From: an uncultured Collinsella sp.
Lineage (GTDB): Bacteria > Actinomycetota > Coriobacteriia > Coriobacteriales > Coriobacteriaceae
Assembly: GCA_902489665.1 (NCBI GenBank)
Contig: CABUAT010000027.1
Coordinates: 1 to 26,418 of the forward strand
Reading direction: 5' to 3'
Length of the DNA stretch: 26,418 nucleotides
The notes below the pieces were generated by a model that ran no database searches, was not told the DNA's origin, and was given only the letters and a program-made list of their open reading frames with translations. Each line of letters opens with the position of its first letter. The first letter of the stretch is position 1. The translations under genes and the position numbers were made by a program. Shown one piece after another: positions 6,918-14,195 of this stretch.

Positions 6918-7391
6918 TTAGATGAGGTCGGCGACGGAGACGGGCTTGTCGGCGGGCACGAACTGTGCCGTCACCTTGACGCCGCGGGCGATGAGCGCCT
7001 TGTAGCTCTGGACGTTCTCGGCGGAGGCATAGGCGCGCTGGGTGAGCTGGACGCCGCCCTCCTTGACAAGAGAGCCGCCGACGATCAGCGACGGGAGCTC
7101 GATGCCCGACTCGACCAGGTGAAGGATCGTCTCGGGCTCCTTGGCGATGACAAAGACCTTCTCGCGGTCGTACTTGCCCGCCGCGAAGTTCTTGAGCGCG
7201 GTCTGCTCGGAGATGATCGAGACGGCCATGCCCGCGGGGCGCGCCATCCTCATGGTGGACTTCAGGACCTCGTCGCCGGCGACCTTGTCGTCGATGACCA
7301 TGACTCGGGTCGCGCCCGACACCGGGGCCCACTGCGTCACGATGATGCCGTGAAGCAGGCGATTGTCGATTCGTGCCATAACAACACTCAT
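6918..7391 (-). CDS. PTS mannose/fructose/sorbose-family EIIB component
   Basis: The 157-residue protein begins MSVVMARIDNRLLHGIIVTQW. His14 in RLLHG is the phosphorylation site, matching the family motif R-I-D-x-R-L-x-H-G-x-V. An alpha/beta core with DDKVAGDEVLKSTMRMA and a C-terminal ADKPVSVADLI ending are typical. I chose the ATG at 7389-7391 because it is preceded by TAGGAGC at 4 bases spacing; the frame is open 23 codons further upstream without a binding site. It transfers phosphate from EIIA to the sugar during uptake and is the first structural gene of the operon behind a 123-base leader. Confidence 0.93.
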   Translation of the reverse strand: MSVVMARIDNRLLHGIIVTQWAPVSGATRVMVIDDKVAGDEVLKSTMRMARPAGMAVSIISEQTALKNFAAGKYDREKVFVIAKEPETILHLVESGIELPSLIVGGSLVKEGGVQLTQRAYASAENVQSYKALIARGVKVTAQFVPADKPVSVADLI

Positions 7392-7430
7392 GTTTGCTCC
7401 TATCAAATGAAGTTTTACGTTCGGTACTGC

Positions 7431-7457
7431 CTCGGCGCTATCCGGATTCGCGCCGGG
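7431..7457 (-). promoter_or_regulatory. Hairpin in the leader of the PTS genes
   Basis: CTCGGCGC and GCGCCGGG (one G-T pair) flank an 11-base loop between the regulator gene and EIIB. It could be a weak terminator of the regulator transcript, a leader structure or an operator. I searched the 7392-7514 interval for a sigma-54 type GG-N10-GC promoter and found no good one. Confidence 0.35.
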
Positions 7458-7514
7458 CAAGGGGTTATCGGATTATTGAGGACGCGCAGTCAGCTTGCGG
7501 CGGCGCGGGGAAGG

Positions 7515-10256
7515 TCACTCGTCGAGCAGGAGGTCCGAGGAGCCGAGGCGCTCTTCTCGCGCCGGGGCGGCGCTCACGCTTATGTAGTCGAAGACATATG
7601 CGATCTCGCTTACGGGAACCTCTACGCGATAGCGCGTCGAGATGCTCGAGAAGCTCTGCCTGAAGGACTCGATGAAATCGGCACGCTCCTCCTCGAAGCG
7701 GTCCTGACCAACGTAGGTCTCAATGGGGTTTCTGGTAACAAGGCGCTCGACGAGACAGCAGAGGTGGACGTAGAGCCCAATGATGGCGTTGCTGCCGATC
7801 TTCTCGCCTGTCCTGCGCTGAAGCTCGTGCACGGCGCTCTCGATCTCGTGGAATAGCCGCTCCGGGTCGAGGATGGTGATGGAGCGGATGACGTTCTGCA
7901 GCGTCATGTTCGAGAGCAGCTTCTCGTGGAAAGAAGAGAGCTCGGAAGCGTCAAGCCACCTGCCGAACACGGCATCAACCTTAGAGGCGGACGCCGTCGA
8001 CATGATGTCCTCGAGGGCGACGAAGGGGACGGAGGCGACCCCGGGGTCTCCCGTGCCGATGACGGCGCAGACGCGGTGCTCGGAGAAAACGGCGTCGTTC
8101 GACCCGTTCGCGACGAGCTGCTTGAAGGGCCTCGTGAGCAGGCGCGCGCCTATGGTGCGCGGGAGGCTCTGCGAGACGAGCTGGCGTATCCTCTCCGCGG
8201 CGTCGACCCCGGACTCGGAGCAGAAGACGATGGCGTCCTCACGGTTGACGCGCTCGATCACCTTGCAGTGCGTCACGCACGCGGCGGTCGCGTCGCCAAG
8301 AACCTCGGCGATGGACTTGCCGCCGAGCAGCCCGACCCCGATCTCGAGCGCAAGACCGGTAGAGACGTTGTTCACCACGCCGATAGTGGAGTCGGTAACG
8401 TTCTCGAGGGCCTTATAGGCCTCCTCCAAGGAGCCCATGTCGACGAGGAACACGACCCCGGTGCAGTAGGAATGGCGGTCGACGAGGCGCTGGAGCGGAC
8501 CGACGATGTCCTTCAGCTGCTGGTCGTAGGGCATGTCGACCGCCTCGTACACATGCATGCCGAGCATACGGTTCGCCGCGTCGGCGATGCTCGTCGCCGT
8601 TGAGTAGCCGTGGGACAAGATGACGCAGAGCGTTCGAAGGGCCTTCGCGTCGCGAGACTCCGATGCGACGCACAGCGTCAGAAGCGTCTTCGTGAAGTGA
8701 TCGAGCGAAATTCCCAGCGCCCCTTCCACGTCTGCGGCGACCTGATCGGAGACGCTCGAGGCAAACGGCAATTCGGAGGTCACGGCACCGAGGAGATGGG
8801 AGATTTGCTCCGCACAGGCAGACTTTCGCTTAGCCAGGCCGATGCCCGGCCACAACTGCAGGCAAATCTCCTGGGACAGTAGAAAAGCGACCTTCCTCGA
8901 AAGCTCGATGCCATAAGAAGAGCCTGCGTCGGCAAGGACCGCGCCCACGATGCGCTCGAAGGCGCGCGACCTCGAGGAGGTAACGCCGCGGCCGAAGATC
9001 AAGTGATCCTCAACGCCGCGCACAGCGGAGACAGCTTGCGAGACGAGCTCGGAGACAGAGAGCTCCCCGGCGCAGAATCGCTCATCGAGAGAGCGCAGGG
9101 CATCGAGCGCCTGCTCGACCGGCCCTGTGCTCTCGGCGGCATCCAGGGACGCGTCGATCAGAACGCCATCATCGGGCTGTTGATCGATCTGCGCGGAGGA
9201 GAGGAGCCCGCTGGGAAGAAGATACGGGCGAACGACGACGTAGTCGCCCTCGCGATTGAGGAACGCTTTGGCGCAGCAGTTCGTCACGCAGGCGCGCAAG
9301 CCGGCGATGTTATCGGAAAAGTCCGCGTTCACGAGGCAACGGTATGCGCCGCGGCTAATCTTCACATCAGAACCGATTCGGCACCCCTCGCTGCGCAGGA
9401 AGCTCAAGATGAGATCCTCGCGCTCCTCGGGGGTCCGCTCCTTGAGTGAGGGGACGCGGGCACAGATGGGCATTTTGCTGTAGGCCGAGGAAACCTTCAG
9501 GTCATCGGCGGAAAGCGTCGTCGAAAGAACGAGGCGAGCGCGCGGCGCATCCTGGGAGGCATCGAGCCCGAGGGCCGTCGCAAGGCAGTGCTCCATCGCA
9601 GAGGGAGAGAGTGCCTCGATGCCGTTGACAAAAACCACACCCCCGCGCGATTTCGCGATCGACTCGTCAAGAAGCCCGTTGAACGAGGCGGCGTCCGAGA
9701 CCCCGGCGCAGTCGATGCGCACATAGGAGGAGTCGCGGGGCAGCAAGCCCTGGTTCTTGCCGTACTCGTACACAAGACGAGAAAGGAAAGACTTGCCGAC
9801 ACCCACGCCGCCGCTCAAGAGGATGGGCAGGCCGAACGGAGGGTACTGAACCGCAGCCTTGCACTGCTCGACAACGGAGCTGAGGCTCAGGTCAAAGCCC
9901 ACGGCACGCGCGAAGTCACGGTGATCGGCGATTCCCGTCGCCTGGATGAGGTCGGCGAGCGAGGCGTACTCGCTTGCAGAGAGCTTTACCTGAAAACGCT
10001 TCTGGAACGCGCGGCGATGAAAATAACGGACAGGCCTGCCCGCCACCTTAACCACAAGGCCGGCGCGAACAAGGTCGTTGAGGTACTGGCTCGCCAGACT
10101 CCTGGAGATGATGAGCGTCTCGGCGATGTCGGAGGTGGACAGACGGGCAAGGTCGTCGAGCGAGACGGCAGAGGTGAGGGCCTCGAGATGCTCGAGAATC
10201 CTGTCCCTCATGTCGACGGGCTTCTTTGCCAAGCTGTCCTGTGCGGTCTTGTCCAT
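7515..10256 (-). CDS. LevR-like PTS-regulated transcription regulator with degenerate AAA+ domain
   Basis: The 913-residue protein has the LevR/MtlR-like domain order. A winged-helix DNA-binding domain (about 15-85) is followed by an AAA+ domain (about 120-350) with Walker A GGVGVGKS at 149-156. A helical PRD-like region (about 380-530) lacks an obvious phosphorylatable His. Next come an EIIA-Man-like domain with LSHGYSTA (His549), an EIIB-like segment with VFCSESG (Cys679), and a C-terminal PRD with LYVHLCC (His831). The GAFTGA loop that contacts sigma-54 is missing, and the segment between Walker A and B is about 25 residues shorter than usual. The Walker B acidic pair is Asn211-Gly212 (VVFVNGIE). 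It therefore probably does not remodel sigma-54 polymerase. It would sense PTS phosphorylation state and control the downstream EIIBCDA-GH172-kinase genes. The start has a perfect AAGGAGGT site. Confidence 0.88.
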   Translation of the reverse strand: MDKTAQDSLAKKPVDMRDRILEHLEALTSAVSLDDLARLSTSDIAETLIISRSLASQYLNDLVRAGLVVKVAGRPVRYFHRRAFQKRFQVKLSASEYASLADLIQATGIADHRDFARAVGFDLSLSSVVEQCKAAVQYPPFGLPILLSGGVGVGKSFLSRLVYEYGKNQGLLPRDSSYVRIDCAGVSDAASFNGLLDESIAKSRGGVVFVNGIEALSPSAMEHCLATALGLDASQDAPRARLVLSTTLSADDLKVSSAYSKMPICARVPSLKERTPEEREDLILSFLRSEGCRIGSDVKISRGAYRCLVNADFSDNIAGLRACVTNCCAKAFLNREGDYVVVRPYLLPSGLLSSAQIDQQPDDGVLIDASLDAAESTGPVEQALDALRSLDERFCAGELSVSELVSQAVSAVRGVEDHLIFGRGVTSSRSRAFERIVGAVLADAGSSYGIELSRKVAFLLSQEICLQLWPGIGLAKRKSACAEQISHLLGAVTSELPFASSVSDQVAADVEGALGISLDHFTKTLLTLCVASESRDAKALRTLCVILSHGYSTATSIADAANRMLGMHVYEAVDMPYDQQLKDIVGPLQRLVDRHSYCTGVVFLVDMGSLEEAYKALENVTDSTIGVVNNVSTGLALEIGVGLLGGKSIAEVLGDATAACVTHCKVIERVNREDAIVFCSESGVDAAERIRQLVSQSLPRTIGARLLTRPFKQLVANGSNDAVFSEHRVCAVIGTGDPGVASVPFVALEDIMSTASASKVDAVFGRWLDASELSSFHEKLLSNMTLQNVIRSITILDPERLFHEIESAVHELQRRTGEKIGSNAIIGLYVHLCCLVERLVTRNPIETYVGQDRFEEERADFIESFRQSFSSISTRYRVEVPVSEIAYVFDYISVSAAPAREERLGSSDLLLDE

Positions 10257-10264
10257 GACTTCTT

Positions 10265-10282
10265 ACCTCCTTGTACAAGGAG
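10265..10282 (-). promoter_or_regulatory. Palindrome overlapping the regulator's ribosome binding site
   Basis: CTCCTTGTACAAGGAG (10267-10282) is a perfect 16-bp palindrome. Its minus-strand right half forms most of the AAGGAGGT ribosome binding site of the LevR-like gene, 8 bases before the ATG. In RNA it can fold as a 6-bp stem with a GTAC loop that hides the site. As DNA it could be an operator. A TATACT just upstream on the minus strand may be the -10. Confidence 0.5.
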
Positions 10283-10384
10283 TATAAGGGGAACACAGAG
10301 AACGGAAGGGGGCGCGTGGGGGAATCAACAGCCCCGAGGAGAAGTTCACCACTTGAGGGGCAGAAAACAACGGTCATTGAACAT

Positions 10385-10540
10385 TCAGGGCCGACGCTCA
10401 ACACTTCGGCTCGACACTTCGCTTTGGAAAGGGCCCTGCACGATGGTGCAGCCCTCCATCTCGCAGCACAGGTCGCCGAAGGTCGCGAGGATGCGCTCCT
10501 TCTGTTCCGCGGGCGAGACGACTCGGTGGGCAAGGTCCTC
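10385..10540 (-). pseudogene. Coding-like remnant, unrecognised
   Basis: This minus-strand stretch is open for 51 codons after an in-frame TGA (10541-10543). It reads with a natural residue mix and GC-rich third positions (for example SPAEQKERILATFGDLC, then CEMEGCTIVQG). It has no start codon with a ribosome binding site, and the same frame continues upstream of the TGA. I read it as the C-terminal part of a broken gene of unknown family. Chance coding-like composition in GC-rich DNA is the alternative. Confidence 0.3.
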
Positions 10541-10573
10541 TCAAAAGGGGTCGTCCGACGCCGCAAGACCTCG

Positions 10574-10741
10574 ATGACCGACTACCGCCTCGAGCAAGTG
10601 GCGGATTACCTCTGTACTATCGAACTTGCCTTGGTCAAGTACGAGGCCAAGGAGGACGGTGAGACGTACAACAAGTTCTTCGGAGGTATAGGCTCTTTCA
10701 AAAGGAACTGGTTTAAGCAAGCCCGCAGCAAGCGGATATAG
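10574..10741 (+). CDS. Possible small protein or gene fragment, 55 residues
   Basis: ATG at 10574 opens a 55-residue frame beginning MTDYRLEQVADYLCTIELA and ending FKRNWFKQARSKRI. The first two thirds have the GC-rich third positions of genuine genes here, with an acidic-amphipathic start and a basic tail. There is no ribosome binding site before the ATG. The frame is open far upstream, so it may be the end of a longer broken gene. I do not recognise it. Confidence 0.3.
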   Translation: MTDYRLEQVADYLCTIELALVKYEAKEDGETYNKFFGGIGSFKRNWFKQARSKRI

Positions 10742-10875
10742 GTGGCCTCGCGGTTTCGCAAGGAACGGCCAGCTCTCCTCTGGCGAGGAACACCGGGCGA
10801 CGTGCCTCGAGCAGCGGAAGCTGAAGCGCAAGCAGAAGCAGCGCGGGCAATGATCGGTGCCGATATGGGCCCAGA

Positions 10876-10904
10876 CGTGAACAGTGCTACGTCCCCTGTT
10901 CACG
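10876..10904. repeat. 9-bp inverted repeat
   Basis: CGTGAACAG (10876-10884) and CTGTTCACG (10896-10904) form a perfect 9-bp inverted repeat with an 11-base spacer. It lies shortly before the guaA terminator. No T tract follows, so an operator or a transposon-end remnant is as likely as a terminator. Confidence 0.4.
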
Positions 10905-10940
10905 GGGCGCGAAACCGCAAAGGTTGCACAGAGGTTGCAA

Positions 10941-10980
10941 AATAAGAAGCCCCCGACCTGTTTTCGCAGGTCAGAGGCTT
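10941..10980 (-). terminator. Intrinsic terminator of guaA
   Basis: On the minus strand a 14-bp stem (10967-10980 with 10947-10960, two G-U pairs) closes a 6-base loop and is followed by a T-rich tail (CTTATTTT). It lies 18 bases after the guaA stop codon. Confidence 0.85.
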
Positions 10981-10998
10981 GAAATCAACGAATATCGT

Positions 10999-12597
10999 TT
11001 ACTCCCACTCGATGGTCGCGGGCGGCTTGGACGTGATGTCGTAGCACACGCGGTTGGCGCCGGGAACCTCGGCCACGATGCGGCCGGAAATGCGGGCCAG
11101 CACGTCGTAGGGCAGCTTGGCCCAGTCGGCGGTCATGGCATCGCTGGACTCGACGGCACGCAGGATGATCGGGCGCTGATAGGTGCGCTCGTCGCCCATA
11201 ACGCCGACGGACTTGATGTCGGGCAGGACCGCAAAGTACTGCCAGCAGCTGTGCTCGGAGTTGCGCTCGCCGGTCTGCTCAAACAGACGCTGGTTGTAGG
11301 CGTCGAGCTCCTCGCGCACGATGGCGTCGGCGTTCTTGAGGATTTCGAGCTTCTCCTTGTCGACCGCACCAATGATGCGGATGGCAAGACCCGGGCCCGG
11401 GAAAGGCTGGCGGAACACGATGTGGCCCGGCAGGCCCAACGCCAGACCAAGTGCGCGGACCTCGTCCTTAAAGAAGTGGTCGAGCGGCTCAATAAGGTCG
11501 AAGTGCACGCCCTCGGGGAACGGGATCAGGTTGTGGTGGCTCTTGATGGTGGCCGTCTTGCCGCCCGTCTTGCGAGCGCCGGACTCGATGATGTCGGGGT
11601 AGATGGTGCCCTGAGCCAGGTACTTGACCGGCTTGCCATCGGTCTCGAGCTGCTGCGCCACGGCGAAGAACTCTTTCCAGAACTGCGTGCCGATGATGCG
11701 GCGCTTCTCCTCGGGCTCGGTCACACCGGCCAGAAGCTCGGCATAACGGTCCTCGGCGTGGACGTGGATAAAGTCGACATCGAACTGCTTGGTGAAGACC
11801 TCCTCCACCTGCTCGGGCTCGCCCTTGCGCAACAGACCGTGGTTGATGAACACGCAGGTCATCTGCTTGCCCACGGCGCGTGCGCCCAGCGCAGCCACGA
11901 CGGAGGAGTCAACGCCGCCGGACAGAGCCAGAATCACGCGGTCGTCGCCGACCTTCTCGCGAAACTCGGCCGTCATGGTCTCGACCAGGTTGTCCATGCT
12001 CCAGTTAGGCTCCAGGCCGCAGATCTCAAACAGGAAGTTGCTCAGCAGCTGCTGACCGTACTCCGAGTGCTTGACCTCGGGGTGGAACTGCGTGGTGAAG
12101 ATCTTGCGCTCGACGCACTCCATGGCGGCAACCGGGCACACATCGGTGCTGGCGGTAACGGTAAAGCCCTCGGGCACCTCGGAGACGGCGTCGCGATGGC
12201 TCATCCACACGGTCTGCTCCATGGGCGTGGAGTTAAAGAGCTTGGCGCCTGCCGTGCGCGTGATGGTGGCGCGGCCGTACTCGCCCACCTCGGAGTGGCC
12301 GACCTTGCCGCCGAGCGTCACGGCCGTGATCTGATGGCCGTAGCAAAAGCCCAGGACGGGAAGGCCCAGGTCAAAGATGGCGGGGTCGATAGACGGAGCG
12401 TCCTCGGCATACACAGAGGCCGGGCCGCCGGAAAGGATGAGCGCAGAGGCGTTCATCTCGCGAATCTCGTCGGCCGAGATGTCGCAGGGGACGATCTCGG
12501 AATACACGTTGAGGTCGCGGACGCGACGGGCAATGAGCTGACCGTACTGCGCACCAAAGTCGAGTACGAGGACCTTTGCGGAAGCCTTTTGATCCAT
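10999..12597 (-). CDS. guaA: GMP synthase (glutamine-hydrolysing)
   Basis: The 532-residue enzyme converts XMP, ATP and glutamine to GMP, the last step of guanine nucleotide synthesis, in the cytosol. The N-terminal class I amidotransferase domain has VLDFGAQYGQLIARR at 11-25. Its nucleophile is Cys85 in GFCYGHQ, and His172 and Glu174 in TQFHPEV complete the triad. The ATP pyrophosphatase loop is LSGGVDSS (225-232). The C-terminal dimerisation domain ends in the typical KPPATIEWE. The ATG at 12595-12597 has an AGAGGGGGA site; a 12-codon extension upstream lacks support. It is monocistronic, with its own terminator, and is divergent from the asparaginase gene across a 267-base intergenic region. 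In that region I see no purine riboswitch, although one would be plausible here. Confidence 0.97.
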   Translation of the reverse strand: MDQKASAKVLVLDFGAQYGQLIARRVRDLNVYSEIVPCDISADEIREMNASALILSGGPASVYAEDAPSIDPAIFDLGLPVLGFCYGHQITAVTLGGKVGHSEVGEYGRATITRTAGAKLFNSTPMEQTVWMSHRDAVSEVPEGFTVTASTDVCPVAAMECVERKIFTTQFHPEVKHSEYGQQLLSNFLFEICGLEPNWSMDNLVETMTAEFREKVGDDRVILALSGGVDSSVVAALGARAVGKQMTCVFINHGLLRKGEPEQVEEVFTKQFDVDFIHVHAEDRYAELLAGVTEPEEKRRIIGTQFWKEFFAVAQQLETDGKPVKYLAQGTIYPDIIESGARKTGGKTATIKSHHNLIPFPEGVHFDLIEPLDHFFKDEVRALGLALGLPGHIVFRQPFPGPGLAIRIIGAVDKEKLEILKNADAIVREELDAYNQRLFEQTGERNSEHSCWQYFAVLPDIKSVGVMGDERTYQRPIILRAVESSDAMTADWAKLPYDVLARISGRIVAEVPGANRVCYDITSKPPATIEWE

Positions 12598-12864
12598 GGT
12601 TCCCCCTCTTGTTGGCGGGGAGCCGGTGCCCACCCGCGCGAATAAACGAGAATAACTTTCATAGTGTACACGTTATATGGGGTTTCTCGTCCCTCGCAGC
12701 CATCAGCGCACGGCAAACGCACGACCCGGGCCCCTATTTGACGGCAATTGAAGTGTTACCAGACGTTACAGATGATGTAATACGTTTGAACATTGGACGC
12801 CCTGTGCCACAATACTGCCGAACGACTCCGCCTCTGCGGCGGCAAATACGATAGGAATATCAGC

Positions 12865-13878
12865 ATGAAGCGCATCCTTCTCATCGCCACGGGCGGCACC
12901 ATCGCATCGACCGAGGACGGCAACGGCCTCTCCCCCGCCCTGACCGGTGAGGAGCTCGCCCAGAGCGTCCCCGAGATCTCGGGCCTCTGCGAGCTCGACG
13001 TCGTGCAGCCCATGAACATCGACAGCACCAACATGCGCCCGAGTGACTGGATGCGTATTCGCGACGTCATCGTCGAGGGTTATGCCGATCACGACGGCTT
13101 CGTGATTCTGCACGGCACCGACACCATGAGCTACACCGCGGCAGCGCTTTCCTATCTGATTCAGGACAGTCCCAAGCCCATCGTACTCACCGGCTCGCAA
13201 AAGCCCATGGGCAACCCTTTTACTGACGCCAAACTCAATCTGTACCAGAGCCTGCTCTATGCGCTCGATGAGCATTCGCACGACGTCTCTATCGTGTTTG
13301 GCGGCGTCGCCATTGCCGGTACGCGCGCCCGCAAGCAGCGCACCATGAGCTTTAACGCGTTCATTAGCGTCAACTATCCGCCCATTGCCTACATCCGCAA
13401 CGACCGCATCGTGCGCAACGGGCTTCACGGCACGCATCAGGGCGAAAACCCGGTGCGTTTCTACGACAGCATCGACCCGCGCGTGTTTGTCCTTAAGCTG
13501 ACGCCCGGCGTAAACCCGGGTATCCTTGACGCCCTTGCCGATAGCTACGACGCCGTGATTCTGGAGACCTTTGGCATTGGCGGTATCCCCGAGTTTGGCG
13601 AGTCCGGCGAGTCATTCCAAGAGGCAATTTTCCGCTGGGTCAATTCGGGTCGCACCGTCGTTATGACCACACAGGTCCCCGAGGAGGGCCTCGATTTGGG
13701 TGTTTATGAGGTCGGCCGTGCCTACGCCGACCATCCGGGCATTCTACGCGGCGACGATATGACAACCGAGACGCTCGTGGCCAAAACCATGTGGGCACTC
13801 GGCCAGTCACGTGATGCGGCAGAGATTCAACGCCTGTTCTACAGCCAAGTCAATCACGACCGTATCCCGATGGTGTAA
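12865..13878 (+). CDS. ansA: Type I (cytoplasmic) L-asparaginase
   Basis: The 337-residue enzyme hydrolyses asparagine to aspartate and ammonia. The first active-site motif ATGGTIAST has Thr12 as nucleophile. The second, LHGTDTM at 82-88, contributes Thr85-Asp86, with VLTGSQKPM downstream supplying the usual lysine. There is no signal peptide, and the length is that of the cytoplasmic AnsA-like class rather than the periplasmic type II. The ATG at 12865 has TAGGAA 8 bases upstream; an in-frame ATG 72 bases earlier has no binding site. It is a single gene, divergent from guaA and convergent with the XRE regulator. A Glu-tRNA amidotransferase-associated role is less likely because no partner gene is nearby. 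Confidence 0.93.
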   Translation: MKRILLIATGGTIASTEDGNGLSPALTGEELAQSVPEISGLCELDVVQPMNIDSTNMRPSDWMRIRDVIVEGYADHDGFVILHGTDTMSYTAAALSYLIQDSPKPIVLTGSQKPMGNPFTDAKLNLYQSLLYALDEHSHDVSIVFGGVAIAGTRARKQRTMSFNAFISVNYPPIAYIRNDRIVRNGLHGTHQGENPVRFYDSIDPRVFVLKLTPGVNPGILDALADSYDAVILETFGIGGIPEFGESGESFQEAIFRWVNSGRTVVMTTQVPEEGLDLGVYEVGRAYADHPGILRGDDMTTETLVAKTMWALGQSRDAAEIQRLFYSQVNHDRIPMV

Positions 13879-13900
13879 TTCAGTTTTCGACGGGTATCCC

Positions 13901-14119
13901 CTATTCGATGCCCTCGAGAAGCTCCGATACCGTCATGCCAAGCGCGGGCGCGATCTTAAATAAAACCTTGAGCGTGAAATTTGCCGTCCCATCTTCGATT
14001 CGGTCGAGGTAGGGTCGGCTGATTCCTGTCGCCACGCAAAAATCGACCTTGGAGATACCAAGGGCCTTGCGCGTCTCTTCGACCCGCCTGCCAAGAATCT
14101 GTTTCGCACGTTCGTCCAT
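13901..14119 (-). CDS. Small XRE-family transcription regulator
   Basis: The 72-residue protein is almost entirely one Cro/C1-type helix-turn-helix domain. RRVEETRKALGISKVDFCVATGISRPYLDRIEDG covers helices 1-4, with recognition helix near SRPYLDRIE. It ends in the typical LGMTVSELLEG. It lacks any effector or dimerisation extension. It is divergent from the 129-residue gene starting at 14196; between them lies a perfect 24-bp palindrome that is the obvious operator for both. The ribosome binding site is weak (no clear GGAGG before the ATG at 14119), so expression may be low. Antitoxin-like or autorepressor roles are both possible. Confidence 0.85.
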   Translation of the reverse strand: MDERAKQILGRRVEETRKALGISKVDFCVATGISRPYLDRIEDGTANFTLKVLFKIAPALGMTVSELLEGIE

Positions 14120-14148
14120 GCAGCCGAGTTTGAAATGGAGCCGAACAT

Positions 14149-14172
14149 AAACGTAAACTATAGTTTACGTTT
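14149..14172. promoter_or_regulatory. Perfect 24-bp palindromic operator
   Basis: AAACGTAAACTA is followed immediately by its exact reverse complement. It lies 29 bases before the XRE start codon and 23 bases before the start codon on the other strand. The centre reads CTATAG, and a TATAGT that could serve as -10 sits in it. A dimer of the XRE protein is the natural binder, which would give autoregulation and control of the divergent gene. Confidence 0.75.
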
Positions 14173-14195
14173 TCCCGAATACACAGGAGTTTTCT

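Larger units (their letters stand above)
10283..10940. other. Interval with decayed coding-like sequence on both strands
   Basis: No intact recognisable gene fills these 658 bases. Codon-like stretches occur on the minus strand (10385-10540) and plus strand (10574-10741). A third plus-strand frame ends at 10853 in a Lys/Arg/Gln-rich tail (LKRKQKQRGQ). An inverted repeat lies at 10876-10904. The mix of short open pieces in different frames suggests the remains of one or more genes, possibly a mobile element. Confidence 0.4.

Noticed and set aside
7392..7514. Sigma-54 promoter before EIIB
   Set aside because: No GG and GC dinucleotides at the required 10-base spacing with matching flanks.
6159..7856. 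A 565-codon plus-strand frame opposite the EIIC and EIIB genes
   Set aside because: Asp/Gly/His/Val-rich antisense frame with no ribosome binding site. The opposite strand carries well-defined PTS components.
10924..12645. A 573-codon plus-strand frame opposite guaA
   Set aside because: Antisense shadow of guaA, which has all expected motifs.
12598..12864. Purine riboswitch before guaA
   Set aside because: I looked on the minus strand for the conserved purine riboswitch core and loops and did not find them. Only an AT-rich possible -10 region is present.
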